Origin: Cenococcum geophilum 1.58 | Lineage: Eukaryota > Ascomycota > Dothideomycetes > Gloniales > Gloniaceae | Length of the DNA stretch: 64,000 bases | Direction: 5' to 3' | Assembly (NCBI GenBank): GCA_001692895.1 | Contig: KV748179.1 | Location: forward strand, 2,108,001-2,172,000 | Made by a program: the position numbers and the translations under genes | Shown here: positions 25,809 to 38,600 of the stretch, one piece after another | Numbering within the stretch: position 1 is the stretch's first letter | Layout of the letters: each line of letters starts with the position of its first letter | The notes under the pieces: generated by a model | What the model saw: the letters and a program-made list of their open reading frames with translations, nothing else | The model's database searches: none | Told to the model about the DNA's origin: nothing

Positions 25809-28800
25809 TCACCCCCCTCTTTAAAAGAAAGCCTGCCCTTAGGCTTAGTTAGAAATAGGGTAGCACTAGGCTTATAAAACGTAGGATTATAAAATATAAA
25901 ATAAGGAGAAAAAAGGGGATATAAGTGCGTCCAGACTAAGTATAAAAAGGCAATTATAGGTTAAGTAAAAGCACTAGGCTAGGAAAAGTAGCCGCTAAAA
26001 GTCTTAGTATAGATCTAACTAATTAGATAACTTTAACCGCCGGTTAAAGTTCCTAGATATCTAAATTTTTATAGTACTAGTAGAAAACAGTAAAATATGG
26101 CAGAATTTAGTAGATAGCTATATTAGGGCTTTAGGGCGTTCTTATTTCTATACTCCTCTGGTAACTTATTATCTTTATTATACTAATATTTTATCTACTT
26201 ATCTAGGTACTTTAGGGGTCTAAGTGCGTTAGGGTATTAGTTATAAAACTCTTTAAGCTTCTAAGGGCAGCTTATAAAGTTTTATATAGGGTACTAGGTT
26301 AGGTCTAGGTTATAGCCCTTCTATTAAATATAGTATTTTAATATTCCCTATACTATCTTATAGGCTAGTATTTTGTTAACTTCCTATTTATTATTACCGT
26401 TTACTTAAATTAGCAAAAAAAGCTTATTCTTTTGTCTGGGTAATAGGTTATTTATAGCTTTCTATAGCTTATCTAATAAGAAGATAGGGTGCACCCTAAT
26501 TAAGTCTAGGAGCCTTACCTTATATAAGTTGCCTATCTTCTTAAGGACCTTATACGGCCCTACTATCTAGTAGTCTAGCTTATAGTTGGGTCGTTTAGTC
26601 TTTTAATTCCTTATTATAACCTAGACTATATTACTGGGTGCAAAGTTAGGCTCTTAATAGTGTTTGTTTACCTACTATTTTATTAATTTCTAAGCTTTTT
26701 CTAGGTTCTTATAGGCTACTATCTAGGCTTCCTTTAAGCGTTTAGTATACTATTAGGCCTTACTATATAATAGCTTTTCTTATATAGTTTAGGGTCCCTC
26801 TAGCCTTTTTTAGTTAAAGCTTATATGGGGTAAGTATCCCATTTCTAGCTAAATTAGGGCGAACCCTATAGAGTTATGGGGTAGGGTTACTTAGGCGTAG
26901 TTTATTAAGGGTAGTAGTTTAGACTAGTTATCTTAGAAGTAGTTAATAAAGGGCCTAAGCCTCTAGTCTAGGTATTAATTTATAATCTCTATCTAACCGT
27001 CTATCTAGGGGTAATAAGCTATAAAAAGCTTTAGCTTAATGCCTAAAATTTAGGTAAACTTATTCCAGAAAGCCAATATAAACAATAGACTATAATTAGA
27101 TATAATGGTATCTAGTAGTCCATAAATTTAGTAGACGTAGTAGACGTATAGCTAAGCTACCTCTTTAGCATTAATGCTTTTATAATAGGGAATTAAAAAT
27201 AGGCGTTTGCTAAAGCGGTTAACTATAACTATAACTATATTGTATTTGTTATGGTCTATAGATAGTTTATAAAAGTCTATAAAGATATACTACTAAGGGC
27301 GCTCTAGTATTAGGAGTAGCTTAAGTAGTCCTAGGGTTTTATCTCGTAGGGTTATAGCTCTCTAGTAGTCCTCGCAGTTCCGTATATATTAATTAATATT
27401 TATAACTATTCTCAGCTAGTAATAGCGGCAGTTAATAATTTTATAGGTCTTATTCTTACTAGGGTATACTATAAAGACTTAGTAATAGGCTTTGCGGATT
27501 AGTTCCGCTTATAGATTATTAACGTTAAGGACTATAAGCCGCTCCTAGTATAGGAGCAATCCTTCCTCCGTTTTAAAATTAGGGTTTTTTTATAGCTTAA
27601 TTACGGAGAGCCCTAAGGGCGTTAGCCGTGTGGTTTACAGTTAGGAGGCGGTTCATTAGCCTTATTAGTTCATCTAAAAACTCCTCTATTAGTGCTAGCT
27701 TATTCTACTAGGAGTCTAGCTCCTTAAGGATCTGCGGGTTAAGCTATTCTAGATAGATAAAAGCGCGCGTCTAATATTAGGTCTTTAGCTTATCCTAAGG
27801 TCCTACATCTTATTCTCTTTAGGTTAAGGTATTAGCCTTAAAGTTTTACTTACTAGAACAATATATAATTATAAAGAAAAATTAGGAGAGTATTTTAGCC
27901 CACTAAGCTTATTATCCTATAAGCTACTTTATAATTATAAAGTACTTTAGGGCTTTATAATCTGTATATATCTTAATCCGAGAGTTTATACCTTTAAGCT
28001 CTACACACTATTAAAAAGTAATTAAATAATAGCTAGCATTTCTTTATTATATACTTTATAATTATACTTAGCTAGGTCTATTATTTTAAAGAAGAAGGTA
28101 ATAGAGTATTATTTACCGTTTAGATATAACTGTAATAGGATTCCTGCTATAACCCTATTAAAAGCGTCCGCTCCTAACATTAATTTAAGGTCTAGGCTAT
28201 AGTAATAAAGAATTAGGGAAGAGATAAGCTAATCCTTTATCTCTTTAAAGGCCTCTATATAGTTATTATTAAAGATAAAAGGTGTATCCTTTCTAGTTAG
28301 TTATATAAAAGGTTTTACTATAATTCCGTAGTTATAAATAAACTAGCGGTAGAAGTTATTAAAGCTAAGAAAGGATTAGATCCCTTTTACTATATAAGGG
28401 GGCTTCTAGTTATAGATTACCTCTACCTTCTTAGGGTTAACCTTAATTCCTTTTATAGTTATAATAAACCTAAGGTATTTTATACGTTTTACTCTAAACT
28501 TATATTTCTTAATATTAACTTATAAGCCCGCGTTCCGTAGTCTTTCTAAAACCTTTTTAATATAAACTTAATACTTAAGTTCTTTATCTAAGTATATAAG
28601 AACATTATCTAGGTATACCGTATAAAATTCGTTAAGGTAATTAAAAAGAATGTTATTTATATACCTTTAGTACATAGCCAGTCCGTTTATTAGTCTAAAA
28701 GGAAAAACTTTATATTTATAGAAACTATAACAGGTACAAAATATTATTAAATCTTTAGATATAGGGTCTATCCTAATTTAGTAGAAATCTTAGCGGATAT

Positions 28801-31470
28801 TAAGTTTAATAAAGATTTTTACCTAACTTAAACGTGTAAGGGTCTTATTAATTAAAGGAATAGGATACTGGTCCTTTTAAGTAATAGCGTTTAGCTTTTA
28901 ATAATTAATATAAAAATTAAGGCATCTATTAGGCATTTTTATAAATAGGATAGGGGAAGTAAAAGGGGCTTAACTTAGCTTAATAAACCCTTTATCTAGG
29001 TTATTAATCAAGTACTACTTTATTACTTTTAGCTTATCCGCTAATTATTAATAAAGGGGATTATAGCCTAGCGAGTTATTAGCTTTTAATTAAATCTTAT
29101 AATTATATATCTAGTAAAGGGATAACTTATTAGAGGCCGCTTTTAAAAATATATCCTTGTAATTTATATAAGTAGTAGGAAAAAGGCGTTTAACTAGTTC
29201 CTTGTTAGTTTCCTTAGCTAGATTTTCCTCCCTATTATTAATAATTTGGTTAATCTTATATAGGCTTNTTATAAAGACCTTATTATCCTTCCGGTATATA
29301 TTAAAGTAAAACGCTATAGCGCTAATTACGGCGATATTTACTATAGGGGGGTTATATAATAATAGGGGCGTATATAACCTTAGGGGCTTTTAGGGTACTA
29401 GCATTATTATTGCTCCTTTTAGCTCCTATTATATCTTTTAAAGGTTATCTCTTATATCCTATTAATACGTTCTTTTCTATACCAATTAAATCTACGCAAT
29501 TTAGACGTCGTCTATATTACTATTTACCCCGCTTCCGTATATAGAGTCCTCTTTAGATATAGCGCTTTAGAAGAGTATCTTTATTAGTATAGGGTTCTTT
29601 CTAACTTTATAGCGGGCGTCTTTTTAAACAAAGGCTAGGTTATAGGCCTAGATATCCTACTAGTAAGTAGAGTTAGCCTTTACGGCTAGTGTTTTATAAT
29701 TAGTTCGGATTTCCCTAATAAAGGAGAATAGTTTTGGTCTATTCTCCGGCTAAATAAATTACCTTTATTATACGTTTAGCTAAATATTAAAATAGGATAT
29801 CTATTTCTGGTTAAGGATTATATTATAGGAACCTAGGTTTAGGATACAGAAAGGGATACTATATTAGTGTTGTCCGTTAAAAGCGATATATAACTTTAAA
29901 ATGTAGGTAACTAGTTAACCGGCTTAGCCGTTATAGCCTTTTACCTAAATAGGCTTCTCTAATTAGGTAGCTTTTATATTTAGAAATTTGGCAATATTAT
30001 TTATATAGGCAGTATTTATAAAGGTAAAGCTATTTACTCTAGTGTTAATAAAAGCGGTTATATTTACTCTATATCTATTTTAAGATACTATATATAAAAT
30101 GGTAAAATGCTTTTTACCTATTAACCAACTAAGATTAATCTCTTTAAGATTAATAGGATACCCTAGGGGAGAGTTTTTCCCTAAGGTTCTTCTTTTCCTA
30201 ACTTATTAGACATTTCTCCTTCCTCTAACTCCTTAATATCGCCTATATCCCTTAGCTCTGGGCAAGATAAGGTAAAGTAACCCTTTTTATTATAGTTATA
30301 GCATATAGCCAAGGCAGGGTTAATTAGGGTATTACGATAAGTACTAGTTAGGGGTATAGTATATAGCTAGTTAGGCGAGGCTCGCTAGTACGTAAATATA
30401 ACCGCTTTTAGTATAAAAGCGATTGTAGCTTATCTTCCTACTTTAGCTTCTATAGGTATAACTAATAAGTTTTAATTATTCTAGGGTCGCTTCTGCCAAT
30501 TAGGGTAGGCGTTAATTCGCTTTAATTCTAAGTCTAATAATAGGTAATAAGTTACAAGTCTATTATACGTTAGAAAGTTATTTAAGGTTATAACGATCTT
30601 CTCTTATAGCCGGATTATTAGCTTATTATATAGGTCTAATTAGTAGTTCTTAAAAGGAACCTAGCTTTCTCCCGTAAGGTATAGGAATTAAGTCTAGAAT
30701 TTAGTAAAGGGTTAGTTTAGTTTTATTATTAGGCGATTATAGTTATACTAGGCGTCCTATACTTTATTTAGGTTAATATAAATAGCCGCTAGGTACTATA
30801 TAATTTTATTAATAGATATAAATTAGATAGGGGAATTATCCTTAAACTTGGCTTAAAGGTCCCGTTAGGCGTCCCTAGTAGTTCAACTAAAGAGGTAGAG
30901 TATTTTAGCTTCTTTAAAGAGGAAATAGTTATAGTTAACACGGAGCTTTCCTTATACTTAAATCCTTTAATTCTTAAAGGTAGGGTCTATTCCGTTAGAT
31001 AGTAGTTAGGGGTTAAGGAGCTTAACGGACTTTAATTACTTTATTATTATATCCGTACTCCCTAGTATATTATATTTAGTAAAGTAAATAGGTTAGCTAG
31101 GGCTTTAAGAAGGGAAAGCTAGGCTATTTTATAGGGCTATAAGGCTTTCTAGGATCTCTTATAAGGTCTCTTATATATTCCTTACCTTAAGATAATTAGC
31201 TTTTTAGCTAGCGATAAGGGCGCAAATCTACTTCTATACGTTTACAACGTTATTATTATCTTTAATTTCTAATCCTAATTAGATCTTAGGTTTCTCTTAA
31301 ATAAAGGTAGCTCTCTTAAATAAGCTAGCTTTAGGTACTATTATTAGCTTCCTAGGGTTTATTAGTATTATACACTTCGGTTTTAATTCTAGGGGTATAG
31401 GTTTAGTCCTATCTAGCTTATAGAGTAGGATATTATTAAGGCCTTCCCAAGCAGCATAGGGTAAGCTTAG

Positions 31471-31685
31471 TATAATATTACGGCTCGTACAAACGCCTCT
31501 AAACCGAGGCTTGTAGAATGCTATATTACGAAGATACTAAGCTAAAGAGAAGGAAAAGGGGTCGCCAGGACCAATGTAAACAAATATATAGGGTGAGCCG
31601 CCAAGGCGCTAGCTTTAGGCGAGCCAATCGCAGGTCGGCAGAATTTGGCAGAATTTGGCAGGTAACGTGCGATAGCGCCGTTATA
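31471..31685 (-). repeat. 5' LTR of Gypsy D
   Basis: This 215-bp LTR is less altered than its partner over most of its length. The short plus-strand frame at 31518-31712 runs across it and is not a gene. Confidence 0.85.
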
Positions 31686-31858
31686 GTCGGCGCGCAGCTT
31701 CTACAACATTAGGCTTAGTAGACTCTTAAAGTTCTTTAAGAGCCTCCTGGATCTTATTTTTAACGCGAATATACTTAGTAGTTATGGCGTTGATAATATA
31801 TAATAAGAATATTAATAGTATTTGGGTGTCTTGGCAAATCTGACGTTGAGGTGGGCCC
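31686..31858 (-). mobile_element. pogo/Fot1-type DNA transposon, N-terminal end
   Basis: The minus strand carries an N-terminal, psq-like helix-turn-helix segment (NKIQEALKELxES...VVEAARR) typical of pogo/Fot1 transposases. It is the upstream continuation of 24641-25592 and is separated from it by Gypsy D. The right element end probably lies near 31858, beside a TA at 31859-31860, the target of this superfamily. I could not pair it with a left inverted repeat because that end is lost. Confidence 0.65.
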
Positions 31859-32831
31859 TATTCAGCTTTACACCTGACACCATATACGGCATCTCCCGTT
31901 ATATCCACTTCATTCATTCGTCACATGGTTATCGGGTTCTTTCTTATCTTTCCTTCCCCAAAAACAAGTTTCCTTAGATCCGGTTGACAGCCAAGCTTTC
32001 TGTCAGCCTTGCAAGTAGGGCTTGCTTCCGAAATGCATGTGCATGATGATCCGTTTGTAACTGGATGTCATTCCCTGACCATCTCGGCGAATGCTTTCCC
32101 ATCAGCCGGCGTAATCGATTTGACGCCCTACCAATAGGAAGCTTGACTTTGGTGTAGAGGCTTAAGCAGATGACTAGGTCAGCTCGACGCAGGTCAAGAC
32201 TGTGAAATGACATGTGGAGTTCTGCTGGATTCTCAACAAATGGCCTTCCTAAAATTTTAGTAGATACCGCTCTAACGACCCAAGGCAAACAAACATCGTT
32301 GAGTTTTCAACGCGCGGCTACGAGCGACCTGCTAAACGTCAGGATGGCAGCTCACCAACGAGCAAGAGGTAGTCAGAGCCGCAGCAACAACTTCATCAAA
32401 TATAAACCTATTCTCTCCCTCCCTTCTCCAGGGATTGGGGTGGGAATGGGGAGTAATGAAGAACCAAAAGTCAATTCAAGCGAAGATTTGGAACTACCGC
32501 TGACCCCACCACCTCAATAGTACGCTAGATGTTCTCGGCTTTGGCGTTGGTGGGCGGGTTGCGTTTCCCAATCACAGACTTGAACGCCAGCCAGCTGTGT
32601 CCCTTTTCACTCACAACAGATGCGGATGCGCCGAGCAATGCGTTTCCGGCTGGTCACTTCTCTGTGTCAGCTTAACACGCCTTAGAGTGGCGTGGCTAGA
32701 TTTGTAGTATGGCAGACTGTCGGGCAAGATAGTAAGTATATATGTGTCTTGTATCTCTTATCTCTTTAGAGAAGTTGGCCATTTGAATGAGGATCTTGTA
32801 CTAGCTTGAGTATTTTTTCCCTGCGCACATC
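31859..32831. other. Unique intergenic region upstream of the membrane-protein gene
   Basis: Base composition returns to normal here and RIP signs stop. Overlapping short frames occur on both strands (31974-32288 minus, 32212-32520 plus), but none has a recognisable domain, so I do not call a gene. Near the downstream gene are a CCAAT motif at 32568-32572 and a TATATATG at about 32737, some 90 bases before the start codon. These are plausible but unproven promoter elements. Confidence 0.5.
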
Positions 32832-34273
32832 ATGCCCCTCTTATCTCGACAAAGGTTCGAAAGCCTTAAATGTGCTCAGAAATATCTCGCACTGTTTCTC
32901 CTGCTTGAAGGTATAGTTAACGCTGCCGCCGTCGCAGGGCCTTCGCCTGTGAAAATTGATGGAGAGTCTGGTAAGCCCGAAGAAGGGAGCTGCGACGTAG
33001 ATGGGAATCCGGACCTTTACGGATTAGGCGTACGCCTGGGTATGCTTTCACCATATCAAGGGATGTTGTCTCAAGCTCTAACGGGATACTGTATGAATAG
33101 GTATCTACTTCCAATGGCTGGGTTCATACCTTTCCAACCTCCTACTCCCCGGCGAAATCTCCACCAACCTCGATGCAAACAGCATCTTCCTCCTTGCGCT
33201 CTTCGTGGCTGTTGCAAAAGGCAGCTTCGACCACAGCATCGGCTCTATTGATGCTCTCGTACTTCTCGAACTCTCGTACGGCTATTTCTTCTCTGTGCTT
33301 TCGCTATTCGGCTTTCGATCATGTTTCTTCAACCATGACGGAAAAGGAAAGGAGGTCTTCATTTCAACCGTTGGGACGTATCTCCGAATTATGCTTACGG
33401 CGGCCGTCTCAGTATATGCTGTCTGGTTCTGGTTCGATGGGGTCGAGGACTTGCAGCAGGCGCCTTGTGAAGAAGTGATATTCTTCTTCGGACAGCTAGA
33501 AATCTTGAAGAGTGTCCGAACATTCTTCAAATTCGCGAGCATCGTGTGTCTGATATACTACGGGACAATTGCGCTTGTCGCTTTCGCAATATTGGCGAGA
33601 TTCGTCTTCCCGGTCCCAGGACGCCGCCAGAAACACTCTGATCTTAGATTCTGGGAATACTTCCGCAGTAAGATCGTCCATCATCCCAAGATGCCGCTGC
33701 AACAACGTGGGTAAGGGAATCCTAAATGCCCTCAAACCTCTATTATTATATTTACACATTTTACTAACTAGCATCTCTCAAGGGTCAAAACCCTCATTTA
33801 CTTCCTCCGCGCTCTGAATTTCGTCTATCTTCTCTGGGCCGCTGTCACGGTCGGACTAACGCTGAACTGGAACCATGTCAAAAACACGACAGGCGGAACC
33901 GCGCTCTCAACAACAGGACAACAGCTGCCTACTATAATCGGCGCGTTCACGTTCCTGCGAGTGTTGTGGTTGTTGTGGAAGGTTTGGAGAGAGGTATGTA
34001 CTATTGTACATTCTCCCAGCTAAAAGACGTTCGCGAAATTTGTAACCATTTTCATGTGCGAGAAACTGATTTATTTTACCTTTGTAGGAGAAGGTAAAGA
34101 GTGCCACTGAGGCTGGCGAGGACGGAGAAGAAGTTGATGTCAAGTTGCTGGACTTGGGCAGAGATGGTGAAAGCTACGAGGAAGGCGAGCCGATGTCGAC
34201 AAAGATGACCAGGACTTTGGGAAAGAATGATACGGCATACAGACCCGTTCCGGTCATAAAGAGCTTAGATTGA
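32832..34273 (+). CDS. Fungal multi-pass membrane protein, four exons
   Basis: This is the only apparently intact host gene in the window. I model exons at 32832-33039, 33101-33710, 33783-33993 and 34088-34273. The three introns (61, 72 and 94 bp) all have GT...AG ends, and CTAAC-like branch sites are visible in the first two. The phases join without a stop to give 404 residues. Residues about 17-35 form a signal peptide or signal anchor. A conserved-looking DLYGLGVRLGIYFQW block lies near residues 61-75. Further hydrophobic segments lie at about 97-109, 118-141, 162-181, 211-237, 275-298 and 320-341. The tail from about 344 is acidic and hydrophilic. Proteins of this shape are common and uncharacterised in Pezizomycotina. 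I do not recognise a catalytic motif and assign no function. Exon 1 start and the introns are inferred, not transcript-supported. Confidence 0.8.
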
Positions 34274-34283
34274 TTTGGACAAC

Positions 34284-34400
34284 GGTCGAGTAGAAGCGTT
34301 ATCATCGCTTTTCCACGCCCCGAATTCTCTGCCGCTGCCTTGACCACCTCTTCTGTGATCTGGATCTCATCTTCTGTTTGGTCAAGTAGAAGCGTTATCA
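34284..34400. repeat. Pair of 21-bp direct repeats downstream of the gene
   Basis: The 21-bp word GGTCRAGTAGAAGCGTTATCA occurs at 34284-34304 and again at 34380-34400 with one transition between copies. It lies in the 3' flank of the membrane-protein gene, just before the Gypsy relic. Its meaning is unknown. Confidence 0.6.
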
Positions 34401-34859
34401 CTTTTTTATTAAATGAGTTGAGAGCGCAGCTCAGGACGTTAGACTTCTTATTTCTATAGACGGCATATAAATAGACCTAAAGAACGTTAAAGTAATTGCA
34501 GTGTGGCCAACAGGCAGCGTCGCTGGCAGCTCGCTGCTGATGTAAGCAGTCAGTTAGCGTACATACAACAGTCAGTCAGCGTACATTTATGCAGCGCGCT
34601 AACAGCTTGCTGCTTAAGTGGTAAGGAAGGATCAATTTGGTAGTATTTTGAAGCTTTTTATAGAAGTTGAGGATCTTTAGATATCCGGTTAAAATTCGGG
34701 TGGGAAACCTTGGGATATTTATACGAAATTGTATGGTTTTCTCCAAATTCCCTGTCGCGTCTATATACGCGTTTTGTCCACTAAATGTTAACCTTTATTA
34801 TAATAGGAAAATGCAACGGACTTTATATTTTACCCACTAGTAATATAATAGAGCTTTTT

Positions 34860-36984
34860 CCTCTACTCCTTCCTTATCTAATTCTTAATCTACGCGTCTA
34901 TTAAGCTCTTTAGCAGCTTATAGACCTTGCGGATCTACTGCTTCTACTCCCCTTATAATTAAAGACACGTCCAAACTAAATAAGTAGAATAACTCTATAT
35001 TACAAGAACCTCTACTAGCTGGCTAAAACTACGGCTATATATTCCTAATTAACTAAAAGAACCTTTTTCTAGGTAAGTACGGTAGGTTTACTAGTTACTA
35101 TAAATACCAAGTTATTAATAAGCGGTTGCTTTTAAAGACAGCTTTTATATTATCTATATAGAAGTATAGAGCAGATTTATTTTAGGACGGACTAAAGGGA
35201 AAAAAGAGACTTTAGCTATATAAGATCTGCTATCTAGCTTAAAAACCAGCTGCATTACTTATAATTAACGGCATAGATTATATTATTGGCTATTTAAAAT
35301 TAAAGTATAGTATTATATTAAACCCAAAAAGCTATAGTAATACTCTACGTTAATTAGCTACCCCAGGCCTAATTAATTTAGCTACTTAATCCTCTTTTAT
35401 ACCTAGTGGCAGCGAATAATAGCCATTTTGGGCAGCTAGCTATATATAAGCCTACGTTAATTAGATAGTTCTATAGGATATTATATTTTGGTAGGCTATA
35501 AGTACTTATACTCGCGCGTTACTAATATTTAACCGCCCTTATATATAGGAATGTCTGGTAAGCTTATATACGTTACTAAGCAGCTAGATAAAATCTGCCT
35601 TTAAACGCTAAAGCCTTAATATTAAAAACCTCCTTATTGCCTTACAAAGTAAAATTTACCTTAGCTATAATATCTGGACGTTGATAAATAGCATATTACT
35701 ACTTAGCGTAGTAGCTTACTTAATTAACAAAGGTAGTAAGCTCTAATTAATCTTTATAGAACTCCCGCGAATATAAGGCTCGTATACCGCTAAGAATATA
35801 ATAATAGCTTTAGCAGCAGTTATTTAGAAGTATTAATTTAAATATAAGCTTAGCTACTTAATAGCTAATAATACTACTAATAATAATAAACTCTATAAGC
35901 ACCTTTCTAAAAGCCTCTTTATACCAAAAAGGGACCGATTCTGGTATATTAGACATATTCTAAACCTTACTATTAAGGCCCTAATATACGGTAAAGGCGT
36001 TAGTAAGCTTAAATGCTTATTAATTAGTATAAGCAATAAGGTTAAATTTAACCTTATACGGCAGAGAGGCGCCGTTAGTAAGGTTTATAATATTATTAAA
36101 TATATTATGCGATCTACGGCTCGTTATAAGGACTTTACTAAGAATTAAACTTAAGCCTATATTAAGGACGAGCTCTTTAATTAAGCTAAACTTATACTTA
36201 TTAAAGATAGAGGCGCTTAATAGAACTTTACCTACTATATACTTTACTAGGCGCTATTTCTTAAGAAAGAAATTAATAAATATTTACTCTTTTAGAGGAA
36301 GCCCTTTAATAATAGCTACAACCTTATATAGGACTTTTTTACTATAGAGGATTAGGCGGAAGTTAAGCAGCTTATTAAGATCTTAAAGCCCTTTATACCA
36401 GCTACTAAACGTATAAAGGGTAACGCTAATAACTTTAGGCTTAAGGGCTTATATAGAGCTCTATAGGAGTTAATTATAAATATAGAACTTCTTTACTAGG
36501 TCCTTATACGAACTTAATAGAGCCTTAAAAATAAAAATAAAATCTTTATTAAATCCGGCACCAATATAGCTCTATAGAAGCTTAATAAGTATTTTAATAA
36601 GATAAGGCTTAAGAGCCCGCACTACTTTATTACAGTTATTTTCCATCCCTCTCTTAAACGTGCCTATTTTTATAATAAGTGGAAATAATAGCTATAGTAG
36701 TAGAAGTACGCCGAGCGGTATATGGAAACAGTATTTAATAACTATATTAATAAGTAAGTTAATAAGGAAGATAAGGAGGTAGTTAAGTTATAATATAGGA
36801 AGGTTCCTTGCATACCTAGCGATAATTTAGGCAACAAATATTTGTAGTCTCTACTAGTTAACAAGAACCTTACTTTCTTACATTCGTAGAAGCGAATTAA
36901 GTTTACTACTAAGCTCAATTGCTACTACAACGCAGGCCTTAAACTTATTAAGATCTATAATAAGAACAGTAGTAAGGTAAACAA
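34860..36984 (+). pseudogene. hAT transposase remnant
   Basis: The plus strand carries decayed hAT transposase sequence. The clearest block, at about 36560-36690, includes ITVIFHPSLKRAYFYNKWK, matching the region in relatives that reads LHPxxRxxYFExxW. Before it lies a stretch of RNase H-like fold sequence at about 36130-36560 (for example RGAQQNFTYYILYQALFL with one Q restored from a stop). Many TAA/TAG codons occur where glutamine is expected, the normal outcome of RIP on CAA/CAG. The C-terminal dimerisation region after the solo LTR (37395-37820) is too altered for me to identify with confidence. Confidence 0.75.
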
Positions 36985-37389
36985 TATAACGAAGCCTTAT
37001 AGTAAGAACTACGGTGGACTTATTAATGGGCTAGGTATATAGGTAAACAAGAAATTAATAATATAATAATAACTAGTAGAGTAGTTACCTGATAGATTAA
37101 CTCTAATTATATTCTAAGATTTACTATAAAGAGGAGAACTATTTAGGTAAGGACTGTAGTCCTTTAAATATATAATACTACGCCTAAGAAATATATTAAG
37201 TACGTTAGGATATCGCGTTCCTACGTTTCTACATTCCTACGTTTTAAACTTATAACGTAATTAGCCATATAACTTGGTTACCCCTTATCCTATAACTTAA
37301 TTAGTTCTAACGCCTCCCATACTGTCTTAACTAACCCATTTATATCTCTTCTTAGTAGCCATACTACTCCCGATATAAGGTCTGTAACA
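36985..37389. repeat. Solo LTR of the A/B/C Gypsy family within the hAT element
   Basis: This 405-bp LTR matches the minus-oriented LTRs at 4816-5241 and 10049-10484. It is flanked by AACAA (36980-36984) and AATAA (37390-37394), a 5-bp target duplication differing by one C/T transition. No internal Gypsy sequence adjoins it, so it is a solo LTR that entered the hAT transposon later and was then mutated by RIP. Confidence 0.8.
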
Positions 37390-38600
37390 AATAACGTCCT
37401 TCTAAATCCTCTTAATTAGTAGATTATAACTGGTTAAGTACTCTATCTAATCCTCGCCAAGATCGCCCCAGATCTATTTTCTATACTAGTAATAAGCTCT
37501 ACTTATAAACGAGCTTTTAGTTAAGCTAAGAAGGTTATTATTAATAAATATAATAAGCTTATAGCCGATATAATTAAAGCAGATTAATATTAGAAGTAGT
37601 AGCTTCTTAAAGGTCTTTTATCAAGTAGCTTAATTAACTATATTAGCTCTAATGGCGCCTTAGCTATACTTTAGCTAATAAATTTAAATACTAACCTAAT
37701 TGGCTATAAGTTAAATATAGCGGTAGAAATACTAGCTAAGATAAGTAGATTTATTAAAGCTTGTTTCTTAATAGAGCCTAACTTTAAAATAGAGCCCGCT
37801 TAACTATTTAATCTAGATCCTTACCTTTGACGTTACTACTAATGTAAATACCTACTTTAAAGCCTACGTGGCGTACCAATCAAAACCAACAATATTTGGA
37901 TACTATTTAAGGTTAATTTGGGTAGATTTAAGATCGGACAATATTAATATTTGTATATACTAAAGTGCTGCTAAAAATCTAAAATTTAACTTTATAACTC
38001 TATTAGATCTATATAAATTACCCAATTAGGATAAGCGCGCTGTTAGCTCTATAGTTAGCGTATATACCTTTCTAGCGAGCGTCCAGCAAGCGACTTAATT
38101 GGCCGTAGTTAGTTAGCGGAAGGCGTTATCGCTCGCCGAACGCTGCCTGTTGGCCATATTAAGTAATTGTAAACTAGTAAGAATCTAAGAGCGTTAAGGA
38201 CGTAAGAGCCTTTATAGGATTTACCAATTTCTACTAACGGTTTATTAATAACTTCTCTGCTCTAGTTTTACCCCTTATAGCTTTAACCTAAAAGGATAAA
38301 GCCTTTATCTTTAAGAAAGAATATAAGAAAGCCTTTATTTATTTAAAGGTTATATTTATTACTACACCTATACTTTAATACTTTAACTTGAGCTAAATAA
38401 GTATTATAAAAGCTAATTTATCCGACTACGTTATTAGAGGTATTCCATCTTAATATAATAAGGATAGAGTATTATACCCTATAGCATACTTTTTAAAACA
38501 ACTAAGTCTAGCTAAATATAACTATAAGATCTATAATAAAGAATTGCTAGCTATTATTAGATGCTTTAGGGGTTGTTTAGTTACAACTTTATATTCAATA

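Larger units (their letters stand above)
25593..31685 (-). mobile_element. Full-length Ty3/Gypsy element D (RIP-degraded)
   Basis: This 6.1-kb fossil element is read on the minus strand, with LTRs at 25593-25808 and 31471-31685. Reverse transcriptase is recognisable at about 28300-28950. An integrase-side tail lies towards the left LTR. Gag with a zinc-knuckle remnant (CYNYNKKGYF type) lies near 30250-30310. A purine-rich tract on the minus strand abuts the left (3') LTR at 25809-25830, which confirms orientation. It lies within the pogo transposon, whose two halves flank it. The 5-bp flanks do not form a clear duplication. There are many breaks and no intact frame. Confidence 0.85.
34499..38161 (+). 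mobile_element. hAT DNA transposon with 8-bp target duplication
   Basis: The element has terminal inverted repeats. The left end begins CAGTGTGGCCAACAGGCAGC. The right end matches it in reverse, except that CACTG has become TATTA through transitions. It is flanked by an exact 8-bp duplication, AGTAATTG, at 34491-34498 and 38162-38169, the length diagnostic of hAT insertion. Subterminal repeats such as CAGTCAGYYAGCGTACAT near 34549-34590 are also typical of the superfamily. The interior holds a decayed transposase and a solo LTR (36985-37389). The length without the solo LTR and its duplication is about 3.25 kb, normal for an autonomous hAT element. Confidence 0.9.
34425..38600 (+). mobile_element. 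Old Gypsy pol relic, split by the hAT element
   Basis: Short stretches of plus-strand Gypsy reverse-transcriptase to RNase H homology lie on both sides of the hAT transposon, at about 34425-34498 and 38162-38600. They belong to the same part of pol, which shows that the hAT element landed in an existing Gypsy fragment. No LTR was found for it. It is a broken fossil and the oldest layer at this spot. Confidence 0.65.

Noticed and set aside
31974-32520. Overlapping frames of about 100 codons on both strands upstream of the membrane-protein gene
   Set aside because: They overlap each other, lack domains and have no convincing intron or start support. They may be chance frames in normal-composition sequence.
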